The translations under genes were made by a program, and so were the position numbers. The notes under the pieces were generated by a model. That model ran no database searches and had not been told where the DNA came from. It worked only from the letters and a program-made list of their open reading frames with translations. From Paraburkholderia terricola (GTDB lineage Bacteria > Pseudomonadota > Gammaproteobacteria > Burkholderiales > Burkholderiaceae), in the NCBI RefSeq assembly GCF_900142195.1, contig NZ_FRAB01000001.1:62001-126000 (forward strand): a stretch of DNA of 64,000 nt, given 5' to 3'. This document shows, piece after piece, positions 47,409 to 56,462 of this stretch. Within the stretch, counting starts at the first letter, position 1; the number at the start of each line of letters is the position of its first letter.

Positions 47409-49066
47409 CAGCGCACCTCTTGCGGTTGAAGCCGTGCGCCGCCGTCCGGCGCGCCATGATGCATCGGACAGCCGCCGCGCGCGGCGGCGGCCTGGCCGCT
47501 CGCGCGATCGGCCCGCGTGGGCGCGGCCGTCAAACGTTCATACAGCACACGGTATTGATCGATCATCTGCTTCTTCGTATAGAAACGCCGCACGCGCGCG
47601 AGGCCGGCCTGTTGCGCCGCGAGCCAGCGCGGTTCGTCGCCGAGCAGGTCGAGCACGGCTTGGGCGAACGCGGCCGGATTCGCGATCGGCACGACGCTGC
47701 CGGCCGAACCCAACGCGCGATCGTCGTCGCCGTAGCCTTCGATCAACTGGCGGCATGAGCCCACGTCGGTCGTGATCGCCGGCACGCCGGCCGCGAAGCC
47801 TTCCAGCACGACGAGCGGCAAGGCCTCGCTGATCGAGGTCAGCGCAATCACGTCCACTTGCGGCAGGATCTCGTCGATGCGCTGAAAGCCGAGGAACTTC
47901 ACGTTCGCCGCGAGCCCGAGACTTTGCACCAGCGCGCGGCACTCCAGCGCATAGGCCGGATCTTCTTCTTGCGGGCCGACGATCCAGCCTTCGATATCGG
48001 GCATCGTCCGCGACGCGATAAAGAGCGCGCGAATGAAGGTCTTGATGTCCTTGATCGGCACCACGCGGCCGATCAGCGCGACCACCTTGCGCGCACGCGC
48101 CACGCGTTGCGCGACGAGCGGCGCGAGCGCCTCCACGTCCACGCCGTTCGGAATGTTGCGCGTGCGCGAGGCCTGCGCGCCGTCGGCGATCTGCCGCTGG
48201 CGATTGGTCTCGTAGAGCGCGACGATGTCGTCGGCGGCGTCGTAGGCGAGCTTGCCGAGCGCTTCGAAGAAACGCACCCACAGTTCGCGGAAATAGCTGA
48301 TCCTGGAGATGTCGCGTTCGAACGCGCCGCGGTTGTCGCGGATCCACTGGCTTTGCAGCAGGTCGATCTTGCGTTCCTTCGTGTAGATGCCATGCTCGGA
48401 GACGAGCAGCGGCCGTCCGCTCCGATAATGCAGCAGCGCGCCGAGAAAGCCCGCATAGCCCGTCGACACCGTGTGATACATCTTCGCCGGCGGCAACTGT
48501 TCGGCCACGCGCGCAAGCTGCCACAGCGGCTTGTGCATGATCCGCACGGTCCAGAAGTAGTCGGTAAACGAAGGGTCCGTGCAATAGCGATGGTACTGGT
48601 CGACGATGAAGTCCCACGCCGCGCGGCTGGAGAGAAACTGTTCCTCGTTGAGCGGGCCGTGGTCGCCGATCAGTTGCACCATGTCGGCCATCAGCGCGCC
48701 GGGGCTTGAGGCCAGGTTCGAGCCTGAATTCGAGCCGCCGTTGCGCCACGCGTCGTGCAAGGCGGCCGAGCGTGCAAACGCTTGCGCATCGCCGGGAATT
48801 TCACGCGACGCCTCCTTGTCGGCGAGCGCCGCTTCGTACAGGTAGTGCGCCTCGAAATGCACGACGTTATCCGGCAGCGCATAGGCGGCGCCTTCATAGT
48901 CCTCCTGGCGGCTGCCGACGAACACGATCGAAAAGCGCAGTTCGGGATACGAGCGGATCATGTCGTTGACCCAGCTCGACACGCCGCCGCGCACATAGGG
49001 GAACGTGCCTTCGAGCAGCAGGCAGACATCGGCGTCCGCGGCGCGGCGCAGCAGTGATGGTTTCAT
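47408..49066 (-). CDS. pelF: Pel polysaccharide glycosyltransferase PelF (GT4 family)
   Basis: The 552-residue cytosolic enzyme polymerises the Pel chain from a UDP-sugar. Its N-terminus DADVCLLLEGTFPYVRGGVS carries the glycine-rich donor loop, and SEHGIYTKERKIDLL is a PelF hallmark. The GT-B C-domain shows VVALIGRVVPIKDIKTFIRA and then SISEALPLVVLEGFAAGVPA, the E-x7-E retaining-transferase motif. ATG 49066 overlaps the pelE stop (ATGA). It is about 45 residues longer than the P. aeruginosa protein (507), mostly in a Gly/Ala-rich C-terminal tail and an insertion around WRNGGSNSGSNLASS. Confidence 0.94.
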   Translation of the reverse strand: MKPSLLRRAADADVCLLLEGTFPYVRGGVSSWVNDMIRSYPELRFSIVFVGSRQEDYEGAAYALPDNVVHFEAHYLYEAALADKEASREIPGDAQAFARSAALHDAWRNGGSNSGSNLASSPGALMADMVQLIGDHGPLNEEQFLSSRAAWDFIVDQYHRYCTDPSFTDYFWTVRIMHKPLWQLARVAEQLPPAKMYHTVSTGYAGFLGALLHYRSGRPLLVSEHGIYTKERKIDLLQSQWIRDNRGAFERDISRISYFRELWVRFFEALGKLAYDAADDIVALYETNRQRQIADGAQASRTRNIPNGVDVEALAPLVAQRVARARKVVALIGRVVPIKDIKTFIRALFIASRTMPDIEGWIVGPQEEDPAYALECRALVQSLGLAANVKFLGFQRIDEILPQVDVIALTSISEALPLVVLEGFAAGVPAITTDVGSCRQLIEGYGDDDRALGSAGSVVPIANPAAFAQAVLDLLGDEPRWLAAQQAGLARVRRFYTKKQMIDQYRVLYERLTAAPTRADRASGQAAAARGGCPMHHGAPDGGARLQPQEVR

Positions 49067-50100
49067 GTTGACCAGTAACGCGCGACAGGTTTGAGCATCG
49101 GCAGCGTCGCGGCATTGCCGAGCGACGCCAGCAGTTCGGACACGCGCGGAAAATCGCCGCGCAGGAATTCGACTTCGGCCAGCCAGGGCACGAGGCGCTC
49201 GCGCGGAAAGCCGAGCGCCTGGGCACGCGCCATGTAGGTGGCGGCTTCGTCGGCGGCGCCGTTCGCGAGCGCGAGGCGGCCGCGGATCATCCACAGCGCG
49301 GCGTCGCCGTCGTCGATATCGAGCGCCGCGCGGGCGTGGCGATCGGCCTGCTCCAGCGTGTGCCGGTAGACCGCGCCTTGCACCAGGTTCTGATAGATCA
49401 GCTCGAAATACAGCTCGGCAAGCTGACGATTGATCGCGTGACGCCGCGCATCGGTGCTCGCCGTTTCCAGGCTTTGCGCGGTCTGGAAGATGCGCTGCGT
49501 CACCTCGTTTTCCGCCTGATCCAGCGTGCCGTAGGCGATCAGGCGCACGTCCTCGACCGGGTCGGCAAGCAATTCGCGCAGCAACGTGCCGGTGGTGCGC
49601 GTCGGCATGGTTTGAATCGCGACGAGCGCCGACAGACGATCCGACGCATTCACCTGCGTATTCACGATGCGCGCCTGCAAGCGCGCGCCGCCGCCGTGCG
49701 AGACGCGCGACATCAGATGCGTGACGAACTCGGGCGCCGGCACGTCGTCCAGTTCCTCGCCGCTGTGCGAGCGCGGATAGCAGGCGGCCCACAGGCAGCT
49801 CGCAAGCACCACGAGCCCGCCGAACAGCGGCACGAACGCGCAGCCGAGCCACAGCAGCAGCACGCTCCAGCCGCGCGGCTCGCGATAGCGCACCGGCAGC
49901 AGCGCACGCACCAGCAGCGCCTGGAGCGCGCCGCCGAGCCCGTCGATCGCGACGACGGGCAGCAGCGGATCGAACGCGGTGTGCCGGTTCGCGATGCGCC
50001 AGATCAGCGCAAACTGCACGAGCGCGATGAGCACGATGCCGGCGAAAGCGGCGCTGGCGCGGAGCACGCTCGACGCGCGGCGGGTGGATTCGGAGCGCAT
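49063..50100 (-). CDS. pelE: Pel inner-membrane scaffold PelE
   Basis: The 345-residue protein has two N-terminal membrane helices (ASAAFAGIVLIALVQFALIW and WSVLLLWLGCAFVPLFGGLV region) and a C-terminal TPR-like helical domain (HTLEQADRHARAALDIDDGD, then LALANGAADEAATYMARAQA). Size and layout match PelE (329 residues in P. aeruginosa), which binds PelD and PelF in the synthase complex. It begins 4 bp after pelD and overlaps pelF. Identification depends strongly on operon position, because PelE sequences diverge quickly. Confidence 0.88.
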   Translation of the reverse strand: MRSESTRRASSVLRASAAFAGIVLIALVQFALIWRIANRHTAFDPLLPVVAIDGLGGALQALLVRALLPVRYREPRGWSVLLLWLGCAFVPLFGGLVVLASCLWAACYPRSHSGEELDDVPAPEFVTHLMSRVSHGGGARLQARIVNTQVNASDRLSALVAIQTMPTRTTGTLLRELLADPVEDVRLIAYGTLDQAENEVTQRIFQTAQSLETASTDARRHAINRQLAELYFELIYQNLVQGAVYRHTLEQADRHARAALDIDDGDAALWMIRGRLALANGAADEAATYMARAQALGFPRERLVPWLAEVEFLRGDFPRVSELLASLGNAATLPMLKPVARYWST

Positions 50101-50104
50101 GGCG

Positions 50105-51511
50105 TCAGACCTCGAGACCGCTGCGCACGAGAAGGCGCTTCAGCGCCGCGCCCGGCTCGCCGCCGCCGAGATGCAGCGTATGCACGCCGATGCGCGCGCC
50201 TTCCAGATCGAGATTGAACTGCGCGCGCAGGCTCGCTTCGATCCGCGCGAGATAGCCGTCCACGCCGGTCGCATCGGTGGCGGGCATCAGGTTGATCAGC
50301 ACCGAGCGCCCCGCCGCCTTCACCGGCCACATCAGATCGAGCGCGCGGCGGCGGCGCATCACATGCTCGAAGAACGAATCGCCTTCGTCGTCGTGCGGAA
50401 ACACCAGCGCGACCAGCGACGAGGTAATGCCCGCCGTGCCTTCGAGGCGCGTGAGGCGGCTCACGTCGAGTGCGAATTCATACGGGCAGTCGGGCACCGC
50501 ATGCAGGATCGTGCGCACCTGCCGCGAGTGTTCGACGCCGTCGGCGTAGTAGCCGAGCAGGACCAGCAGCAATTGCAGGTTGTCGAAGTTCAGCGACAGG
50601 AACGGCATGCGCCTGATCGCCAGCACGGCGAGCAGGCGCCCGTCCGCCGAGATCACCGGCGCGCACACCAGCAGGCTCGTGTGCGTGGCCGGATGCCCGC
50701 CGCTCCTGATATGCGCGACCGCTTGCGTTTCGAGCGCGCGGGCGACGAGTTCGTCGCGCGGTTCCAGTTCGAACGCATCGCCGATGCGCGCGAGCGCTTC
50801 ATGCGCGAGCTTGCTCTCGTGCACCGCGTACAGCGCGGCCACTTCGATCTGACACGCCTGGGCGACGAATTCGAGCAACGCCTGCGCGCCCGGCAGCGTC
50901 CGCGCCGGCGTCATCGGCACGGCGTCGAGCCCGTGCGCGACCGACAGGCGGCGCAACTCGGTGATCGAATCGCGCAGCGTGGTCGGCTTCGACAACAGGT
51001 CCTTTTCGAGCCGCTCATGCGACAGGCGCATCAGGTAATGGCTGTTCGTGATCGCGACGAGCCGGTCGTTCAGGTAATCGTTCAACGCGTTCGCGCGCTG
51101 CGCGCGGTTGCCCCACGTATCGCCGAAATGCCCCGCGACGATGGTCTGCAACAGGCCGCCGGTGAAGAACAGCGTCGGCCATGCGTCGGCGCTGCCGCGC
51201 ATCAGGACCTGCCATGCGCCGATCAGCATCGCGCACGCCAGCAGACCGAGCAGCGTGCCGTAGCGCAGCGCGACGATCAGCGGCGCGAACCACAGCCACG
51301 GAAAACCCGCGTGCAGCAGGAACGGATCGTTGCGGTCGAGCGCCCAGCTCAGGACGCCGATGGCCGCGACGAACGCGATCGTCTCGACGATGGAAAACGG
51401 CCGCGCCACCGCGGGCGCAACGAAACGCCGCAACGCGCTCAGATTGCCGAGCGGATTCGAATGGCGCGGCTTTGCCGCACTGGCGGCGGATTGCGCGGTG
51501 ACGGTATTCAC
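50105..51511 (-). CDS. pelD: c-di-GMP receptor PelD
   Basis: The 468-residue protein has four N-terminal membrane segments (VETIAFVAAIGVLSWALDRN to FFTGGLLQTIVAGHFGDTWG), then a GAF domain (LEFVAQACQIEVAALYAVHE) and a degenerate GGDEF domain at the C-terminus. The GGDEF catalytic motif is missing, but an RxxD motif (RRALDLMW) lies where the c-di-GMP-binding I-site of P. aeruginosa PelD is found. Binding of c-di-GMP there activates Pel synthesis. The gene overlaps no neighbour but is only 4 bp from pelE. The membrane diguanylate cyclase about 6 kb downstream is a plausible c-di-GMP source. Confidence 0.92.
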   Translation of the reverse strand: MNTVTAQSAASAAKPRHSNPLGNLSALRRFVAPAVARPFSIVETIAFVAAIGVLSWALDRNDPFLLHAGFPWLWFAPLIVALRYGTLLGLLACAMLIGAWQVLMRGSADAWPTLFFTGGLLQTIVAGHFGDTWGNRAQRANALNDYLNDRLVAITNSHYLMRLSHERLEKDLLSKPTTLRDSITELRRLSVAHGLDAVPMTPARTLPGAQALLEFVAQACQIEVAALYAVHESKLAHEALARIGDAFELEPRDELVARALETQAVAHIRSGGHPATHTSLLVCAPVISADGRLLAVLAIRRMPFLSLNFDNLQLLLVLLGYYADGVEHSRQVRTILHAVPDCPYEFALDVSRLTRLEGTAGITSSLVALVFPHDDEGDSFFEHVMRRRRALDLMWPVKAAGRSVLINLMPATDATGVDGYLARIEASLRAQFNLDLEGARIGVHTLHLGGGEPGAALKRLLVRSGLEV

Positions 51512-51611
51512 AGCCGACTCCTCATGACGTGTCGAGATACGGATGACAGCGTGCTTGCGCGACGCGGGACGTGACGCAAGATGTGAAGCAAAACCTGAAG
51601 CAACCCGCGCA

Positions 51612-52163
51612 TCAACCGCGCGAGCGCAGCGGCGACAACAGGCTGCCGATCAGCGACGAAGCGACGCTCGCGAGACTCGAACGCGTCCAGCCGCTCTTCG
51701 AGCCCGTGGCGCTCCACACGACCTGGCCCGAGGCGACGTCGATCAGTTCGAAGGTGACGCCCGCCACCGGCTCGCCGTCCACGCCGACCTTGTAGCGCCA
51801 CTCTTCCACCGCGCCGGTCAACACGTATTTGACGTGCTGCTCGCGCGCCCAGGCGAGTTTCTTCTCGCCGAGCTCGCGCTGCGCGGTGTCGAACATCGCG
51901 TTCGCCGACGCATCGGCGGGCGCGATCCGCACGTCCGTCAAGCCGTTCGCGCGCAGCGTGTTCGCCGCGATCGCGGCGGCGCTGCTGCCCGCGGCCGGCG
52001 TTTCGGTGAAGTTCGCCATCGACACGATCGCCACCGAGTCTTTCACGCCGAGCGCCGGCGAACCCGTTTGACGAATCGAACCGCAGGCGCCGAGCACGAG
52101 CGCGGACGCCGCCACCACCGCGGACCATTTGACGAGGCCGCGCCATCTTTTCATGTTGTTCAT
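51612..52163 (-). CDS. pelC: Pel outer-membrane lipoprotein PelC
   Basis: The 183-residue protein has a lipoprotein signal (GLVKWSAVVAASALVLGAC) with lipobox LGAC. The mature domain (DSVAIVSMANFTETPAAGSS, EKKLAWAREQHVKYVLTGAV, EWRYKVGVDGEPVAGVTFEL) corresponds to the PelC alpha/beta fold. PelC forms a 12-subunit ring on the inner face of the outer membrane that funnels the cationic polymer to the PelB barrel. Length agrees with PelC (172). Spacers of 81 bp to pelB and 100 bp to pelD are larger than elsewhere in the operon. Confidence 0.92.
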   Translation of the reverse strand: MNNMKRWRGLVKWSAVVAASALVLGACGSIRQTGSPALGVKDSVAIVSMANFTETPAAGSSAAAIAANTLRANGLTDVRIAPADASANAMFDTAQRELGEKKLAWAREQHVKYVLTGAVEEWRYKVGVDGEPVAGVTFELIDVASGQVVWSATGSKSGWTRSSLASVASSLIGSLLSPLRSRG

Positions 52164-52244
52164 CGAACCACTCCTCAGTAACGTCGTTATTCATCGCAGG
52201 CGCGGTCCGCCTGCGTCGCCAATAGAACGGAAAATCGAACGGAA

Positions 52245-55200
52245 TCAGTAGTACCAGCTATAGCGCGCGCCCAGCACCGTGACCGGCGTGCCGATCTTCG
52301 ACACGCGCTGGTGTTGCAGGAACACGGCCAGGTGATCGCCGCCGAACACGGTGCCCGCGATACCCACGTTGAACTGCGGCCCCCAGCCCTGTATCGAGTC
52401 GTGCAGCAGGCCGACGTCGAAGAAAGGCCGCCAGCGGTGCGTGTACTGTTCGAGCAGATCGTTGCCCGCGCCGAGGAAGAAGCCGTATTGCGTGTAGGTA
52501 TCGGGCATGAAGTCGCGCGGCGTCGCCGGTTGCAAGGCGACGGGCAACAGCCGCGTGATCAGCGCGTCGGCCTGGCCGCTCGCGCCGTAGCCGCCGTGCG
52601 TGATGAGCGCGCGCAGCGTGTAATCCGGGTACTGCGTGCGGATCCGGTAACTCACCTCGCCCGTCGACAGCACGCCGCTGCCCAGATACGTGCGCGCCTG
52701 GCTGTAGAAACGATCCGCCTCCACGCTGCCCCTGAACGTGAGGCGCTGCGTCATCCGATACGTGAGGTCGCCGATCAGGTTGTCCTTCATGCCGCCGACC
52801 AGCAGCGCCTGGGTTTCGTCGGCGACCTGGTTGCGGCCCGCGCGCAGGCCGAGCGTGAGCGCCGAGTTGCGGCCCACCTCGCCCGCCAGGTCGAGCGTAT
52901 AGAACGAGGCGGAGGCGACGCGCCGGCCGCCCGTGATCGTGAACGACGTATCGCGCGTGCGCCGCTCGCCGTAGATGTTGAGCCAGCGGTCCACCGAAGG
53001 CACGTTGACGAGCTGCGTGATGTCGGTCGAATGCTGGAAATGCTGGACCGCCGTCACGCCGACGAGATAACGCTCGGCGATCTTGCGGCTGCCCGCGAGC
53101 GTGGCCTCGACGTAATCGAGCGGATGCTCGACGTAGTTGGTGACGCTCGCGTCGAGCGATTGCGGCCAGTCGAGCGCGGTCTCCGTGACCCGCGTATGCA
53201 GTTCGGTGTCCTCGGGCGCGCCGCCGAGCGCGTCGAAGGCAAGCTGCTGCGCGCGGTCGGGATGATCGACGGCGATGGTCGCGTCGATGCGGTCGTAGAT
53301 CGGCAAGCGCGAGCGTTCCTGGTCGAGCAGGCGCTCCATTTCACCGACATCGTTCTCGGCCAGCGCGATGGTCAGGCGCGCGTCGGCGGGACGCGACAGG
53401 CGCTCGGCATACTGCTGCGCGAGCCAGCGCTTCGCCAGCGGATTGCTTTCGTGCGACAGCGCCCATGCGATCGCCACATCCTTCGCGACCGCGCCGCGCA
53501 AGCGTGCGTTTTGCGGCAGATCGGCGCCTTGCATCGGCGCGCCGCCCGGCAGACCCTTCACGTGGCCGATCAGCGTGCGGCGCGTTTGCGCGAGGTCGGC
53601 GGGCGTCGCGTGCGCCGACATGAGGTCGTCGAGCAACGCGGCGGAGACGTCGCCGGTGGCGAATTCCGTCGACAAGGTCACGCGCCGGCCGCGCAGATCG
53701 GCCGCCGCTTCGGCGTCTCGTGCGAGGCGGCCGCGCGTTGATGTGCTCGGTGTGTTCGGTGTGCCCGATGCGTTCGATGCGTTCGACACGCTCGATGTGC
53801 TTGATGTGCTCGGTGTGCTTGACGCGTTCGACACCTTCGACACGCTCGTTGCGTTCAATGCGCCCGACACACCCGACTCATCGCGCTCTTCCACAAGCCT
53901 GGCCTGTTCGCTCTGCAATTGCAGCCACACCTTCTTGCGGATCGTCCACGCGAGCCCCGCGTGTCCCGACTGTTCCTGGGCGTCGGCATAGGTGAGCAGC
54001 CACAGCGGATCGCGCGACATCATGCCCGCCTGGCGGCGCAGATATTCGAGCGCGGCGACCGGCCGGTTCAGGCGCATTTCGGCCGCGGCGAACGGTCCCC
54101 ACAACGCCGAGCTTTGCGCGGCGCTGCCGCGCCAGCGCTTGAGCGCCGCGCGCAGGTCGGCATCGCTGCCGTAGTCGACGAGCGTCCACAGATAGGCGGC
54201 GTTCACGTCGTCGCCCGCGCCCGGCAGATCGACCGCGCGCTTCAGATCGGCGAGCGCGTTTTGCGGTTGACCGATCAGGCGATAGTATTCGGCGCGCACG
54301 CCGAGCAAGGCGGGCGACGCTTCGGCGGTTTTGCGCTCGTCGGGCGTGAGGTTCGCGAGCAGTGTGGCGATGCGGTCCAGCGCCTGGGCGTCGAGGTAGT
54401 AATAGATCGCGTCGCGCAACGCACGCGCGCTGTGCTCGCGGTGAAAACGCAATTCGGCGATGCGGCCCGCGTCGATCGGATACGGATCGTAGAAGTCCGT
54501 CATTTCGCCGAGGTCCTCGCGCGTGGCCGCGCCGCTCGCGAGCAGGTGACGATACGCTTCGTTGGCGTCGCCGTCGCGTTGCAGCAGGCGCGCGAGTTCC
54601 GCGTAGTTGCGCCAGAAGATCGGCTCGCTGTCTTTCGCGCCGGCGCGCGCGGCGCTCAACGCGGCCAGCGATGCGCGATAGTCGCCCTGCCGATACAGCA
54701 CGCTCGCGGTGCGCAATGCCGCCGTTGCGTCGTTCGGATGACGCGCCTGCACCGCGCGGTAGATGGCGAGCGCCTGGTCGTCGTGGCCCGCGCGTTCGGC
54801 GAGGCCGCCTATGCGCTGATCGATCGCGTCGCCGTTCGCGCCGTTCGTATCATTCACGCCGTTCGTGCCATTCACGCCGCGCGGCAGCGAGCGCAGGAAG
54901 GCGAGACCGTCGTCGGGACGGCCGAGGCGTTCATAGGTCGCGGTGACGCTATCGACCAGCTTCATATCGCCGGGCGTGGCGCGCGCCTGATGAACCAGCG
55001 CGACCAGATACGCTTCGTCGTCGTTGAGCATCGGCGCGATGCGCAGCACGTTGCGCCAGCCGACCGGATCGTTCGACACCTGCGCGTATTCGAGCCACGA
55101 CTTCAGCGCCAGCGTGGGCTCGCGGTTCCATTCGGCCACCTGCGCGAGACGCTTGACCCACAGCGCGGAACGCGGATCGCGCTGCACCTGTTGCGCGGCG

Positions 55201-56462
55201 ATTTTCTGCGCATTCGGCAAATCGCCGGATTCGACGAACGCCTGGAATACGGTGTCGGCGATGGCGAGGGTTTGGGGGATCGCCGCGCTGGATGTGCTAC
55301 CTGCGCTTGCTTTGTTGCCTGCGATTGCTGCGCTAGCTATGCTTGCTGTGTTAGCTCCGCTTGCTTTGTCGGCCAGGCTGGCCGCGTTAGTTAAGCTGGC
55401 TCCGCTAGCTGCGCTGCCTACACCCGCCACCTCCCCCACAGCCGCGACACGAACCACACCCGCCGCGCCCCGCCCCCGCACATCACCGCGCATCGCCGCG
55501 CGCAGACTCGCGAGCGCGAAGCCACCACCCTGCGCCACAGGACCATCCCGATACGCGTACTGCGCAAGCTGCTGCCGCGGCGCGAAATCCCTCGCCCCAT
55601 CGCGCGGCCCGAGCGACGCATAACGCGCCAGCATCTTCGCGTAGCGATCGACGGCTTGCGGACGATTCGCCGCGCGCGCCAGATTCAGCAACACCACCAG
55701 CGTGGCCGGGTCGTCGGCGAGCCTGGCGCCATGCGCGTCCGCCGCCGCGAGCGCTTCGTCCAGCAGATTGCCCGACTGCAATGCGCGCACGCCGGCCACG
55801 AAACAACGGCGCTGCTCGTCGCGCGTGCGCGCCGCCGCTTGCTCACGGAACCAGGCGTCCGCGGCCGCGCGATAGTCGCCCACTTGCAGCGCGTAACGCG
55901 TGATCTGCGTGTCCCACTTCGCGCGGCCATCGGGATCGTGCGCCGACAGCCGCGCGTAAAGCTGCATCGCGAGATCGGGCAAGCCGACGCCGGCCGCGCG
56001 CTGCGCGAGCCATTCGAGATCCTTCGGCGCCCATTGCAGCCTGGCCGCCTCTTGCAGATGCGCGCGCAGATCGTTCAACTCGCGGGCGCGCCGCGGATCG
56101 TCCTCGGCGATCGCAAAGGTGCGCTGCTCGGCCGCCGAAAGACGCAGCATGGTCGCGCCGCGGCGCATGTCGTCGGTGCCGAGCGCATCCATGCGCGCGG
56201 CGATCCGCTCGGTGTCGGCGGTGCGGCCCAGATACGAATACTGCGCGCCGAGCAGGGACAGGAACTCTTCGTTGTCGGGCCGCACTTTCGACCAGGCTTC
56301 CAGATACGCGACGCTCAATTCGCTGGGCGCGCCGACCGACGCCACGCGCTGGCGCAAGCCGCCGCGCGGCGACACGCCGTAGATCGTCAGCAGCACGACG
56401 CCCGCCAGCAAACAGACGAGCCAGGTCGGTGCGATACGGGGACGTTTAGCGCTCACAGGCAA
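52245..56462 (-). CDS. pelB: Pel outer-membrane porin and TPR scaffold PelB
   Basis: The 1405-residue protein starts with a membrane helix (TWLVCLLAGVVLLTIYGVSP), then a long array of TPR repeats, and ends in a beta-barrel of about 16 strands (NSALTLGLRAGRNQVADETQ, LTFRGSVEADRFYSQARTYL, and a C-terminal VLGARYSWYY with aromatic end). PelB exports the polymer and its TPRs position PelA. It is about 210 residues longer than the P. aeruginosa protein (1193). Part of the excess is two low-complexity Ser/Ala/Asn/Thr stretches (near residues 349-393 and 863-907), each made by a 15-unit 9-bp array. The first 17 bases overlap the end of pelA. Confidence 0.93.
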   Translation of the reverse strand: MPVSAKRPRIAPTWLVCLLAGVVLLTIYGVSPRGGLRQRVASVGAPSELSVAYLEAWSKVRPDNEEFLSLLGAQYSYLGRTADTERIAARMDALGTDDMRRGATMLRLSAAEQRTFAIAEDDPRRARELNDLRAHLQEAARLQWAPKDLEWLAQRAAGVGLPDLAMQLYARLSAHDPDGRAKWDTQITRYALQVGDYRAAADAWFREQAAARTRDEQRRCFVAGVRALQSGNLLDEALAAADAHGARLADDPATLVVLLNLARAANRPQAVDRYAKMLARYASLGPRDGARDFAPRQQLAQYAYRDGPVAQGGGFALASLRAAMRGDVRGRGAAGVVRVAAVGEVAGVGSAASGASLTNAASLADKASGANTASIASAAIAGNKASAGSTSSAAIPQTLAIADTVFQAFVESGDLPNAQKIAAQQVQRDPRSALWVKRLAQVAEWNREPTLALKSWLEYAQVSNDPVGWRNVLRIAPMLNDDEAYLVALVHQARATPGDMKLVDSVTATYERLGRPDDGLAFLRSLPRGVNGTNGVNDTNGANGDAIDQRIGGLAERAGHDDQALAIYRAVQARHPNDATAALRTASVLYRQGDYRASLAALSAARAGAKDSEPIFWRNYAELARLLQRDGDANEAYRHLLASGAATREDLGEMTDFYDPYPIDAGRIAELRFHREHSARALRDAIYYYLDAQALDRIATLLANLTPDERKTAEASPALLGVRAEYYRLIGQPQNALADLKRAVDLPGAGDDVNAAYLWTLVDYGSDADLRAALKRWRGSAAQSSALWGPFAAAEMRLNRPVAALEYLRRQAGMMSRDPLWLLTYADAQEQSGHAGLAWTIRKKVWLQLQSEQARLVEERDESGVSGALNATSVSKVSNASSTPSTSSTSSVSNASNASGTPNTPSTSTRGRLARDAEAAADLRGRRVTLSTEFATGDVSAALLDDLMSAHATPADLAQTRRTLIGHVKGLPGGAPMQGADLPQNARLRGAVAKDVAIAWALSHESNPLAKRWLAQQYAERLSRPADARLTIALAENDVGEMERLLDQERSRLPIYDRIDATIAVDHPDRAQQLAFDALGGAPEDTELHTRVTETALDWPQSLDASVTNYVEHPLDYVEATLAGSRKIAERYLVGVTAVQHFQHSTDITQLVNVPSVDRWLNIYGERRTRDTSFTITGGRRVASASFYTLDLAGEVGRNSALTLGLRAGRNQVADETQALLVGGMKDNLIGDLTYRMTQRLTFRGSVEADRFYSQARTYLGSGVLSTGEVSYRIRTQYPDYTLRALITHGGYGASGQADALITRLLPVALQPATPRDFMPDTYTQYGFFLGAGNDLLEQYTHRWRPFFDVGLLHDSIQGWGPQFNVGIAGTVFGGDHLAVFLQHQRVSKIGTPVTVLGARYSWYY
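53740..53874. repeat. 9-bp minisatellite in pelB, 15 units (distal copy)
   Basis: Fifteen consecutive degenerate 9-mers such as GATGTGCTC, GATGCGTTC, GACACGCTC and GGTGTGCTT (plus strand) fill exactly 135 bp. On the coding strand they give tripeptides of the SNA, STS and SVS kind. Because the unit is a multiple of three, changes in number keep pelB in frame. Confidence 0.9.
55282..55416. repeat. 9-bp minisatellite in pelB, 15 units (proximal copy)
   Basis: Fifteen consecutive degenerate 9-mers such as GCCGCGCTG, GCTTTGTTG, GCTGCGCTA and GCTCCGCTT (plus strand) fill exactly 135 bp. They encode Ala/Ser/Asn-rich tripeptides (SAASGAS, NAASLAD) between TPR segments. The unit sequence is unlike that of the distal array, so the two arose separately. 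Confidence 0.85.
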
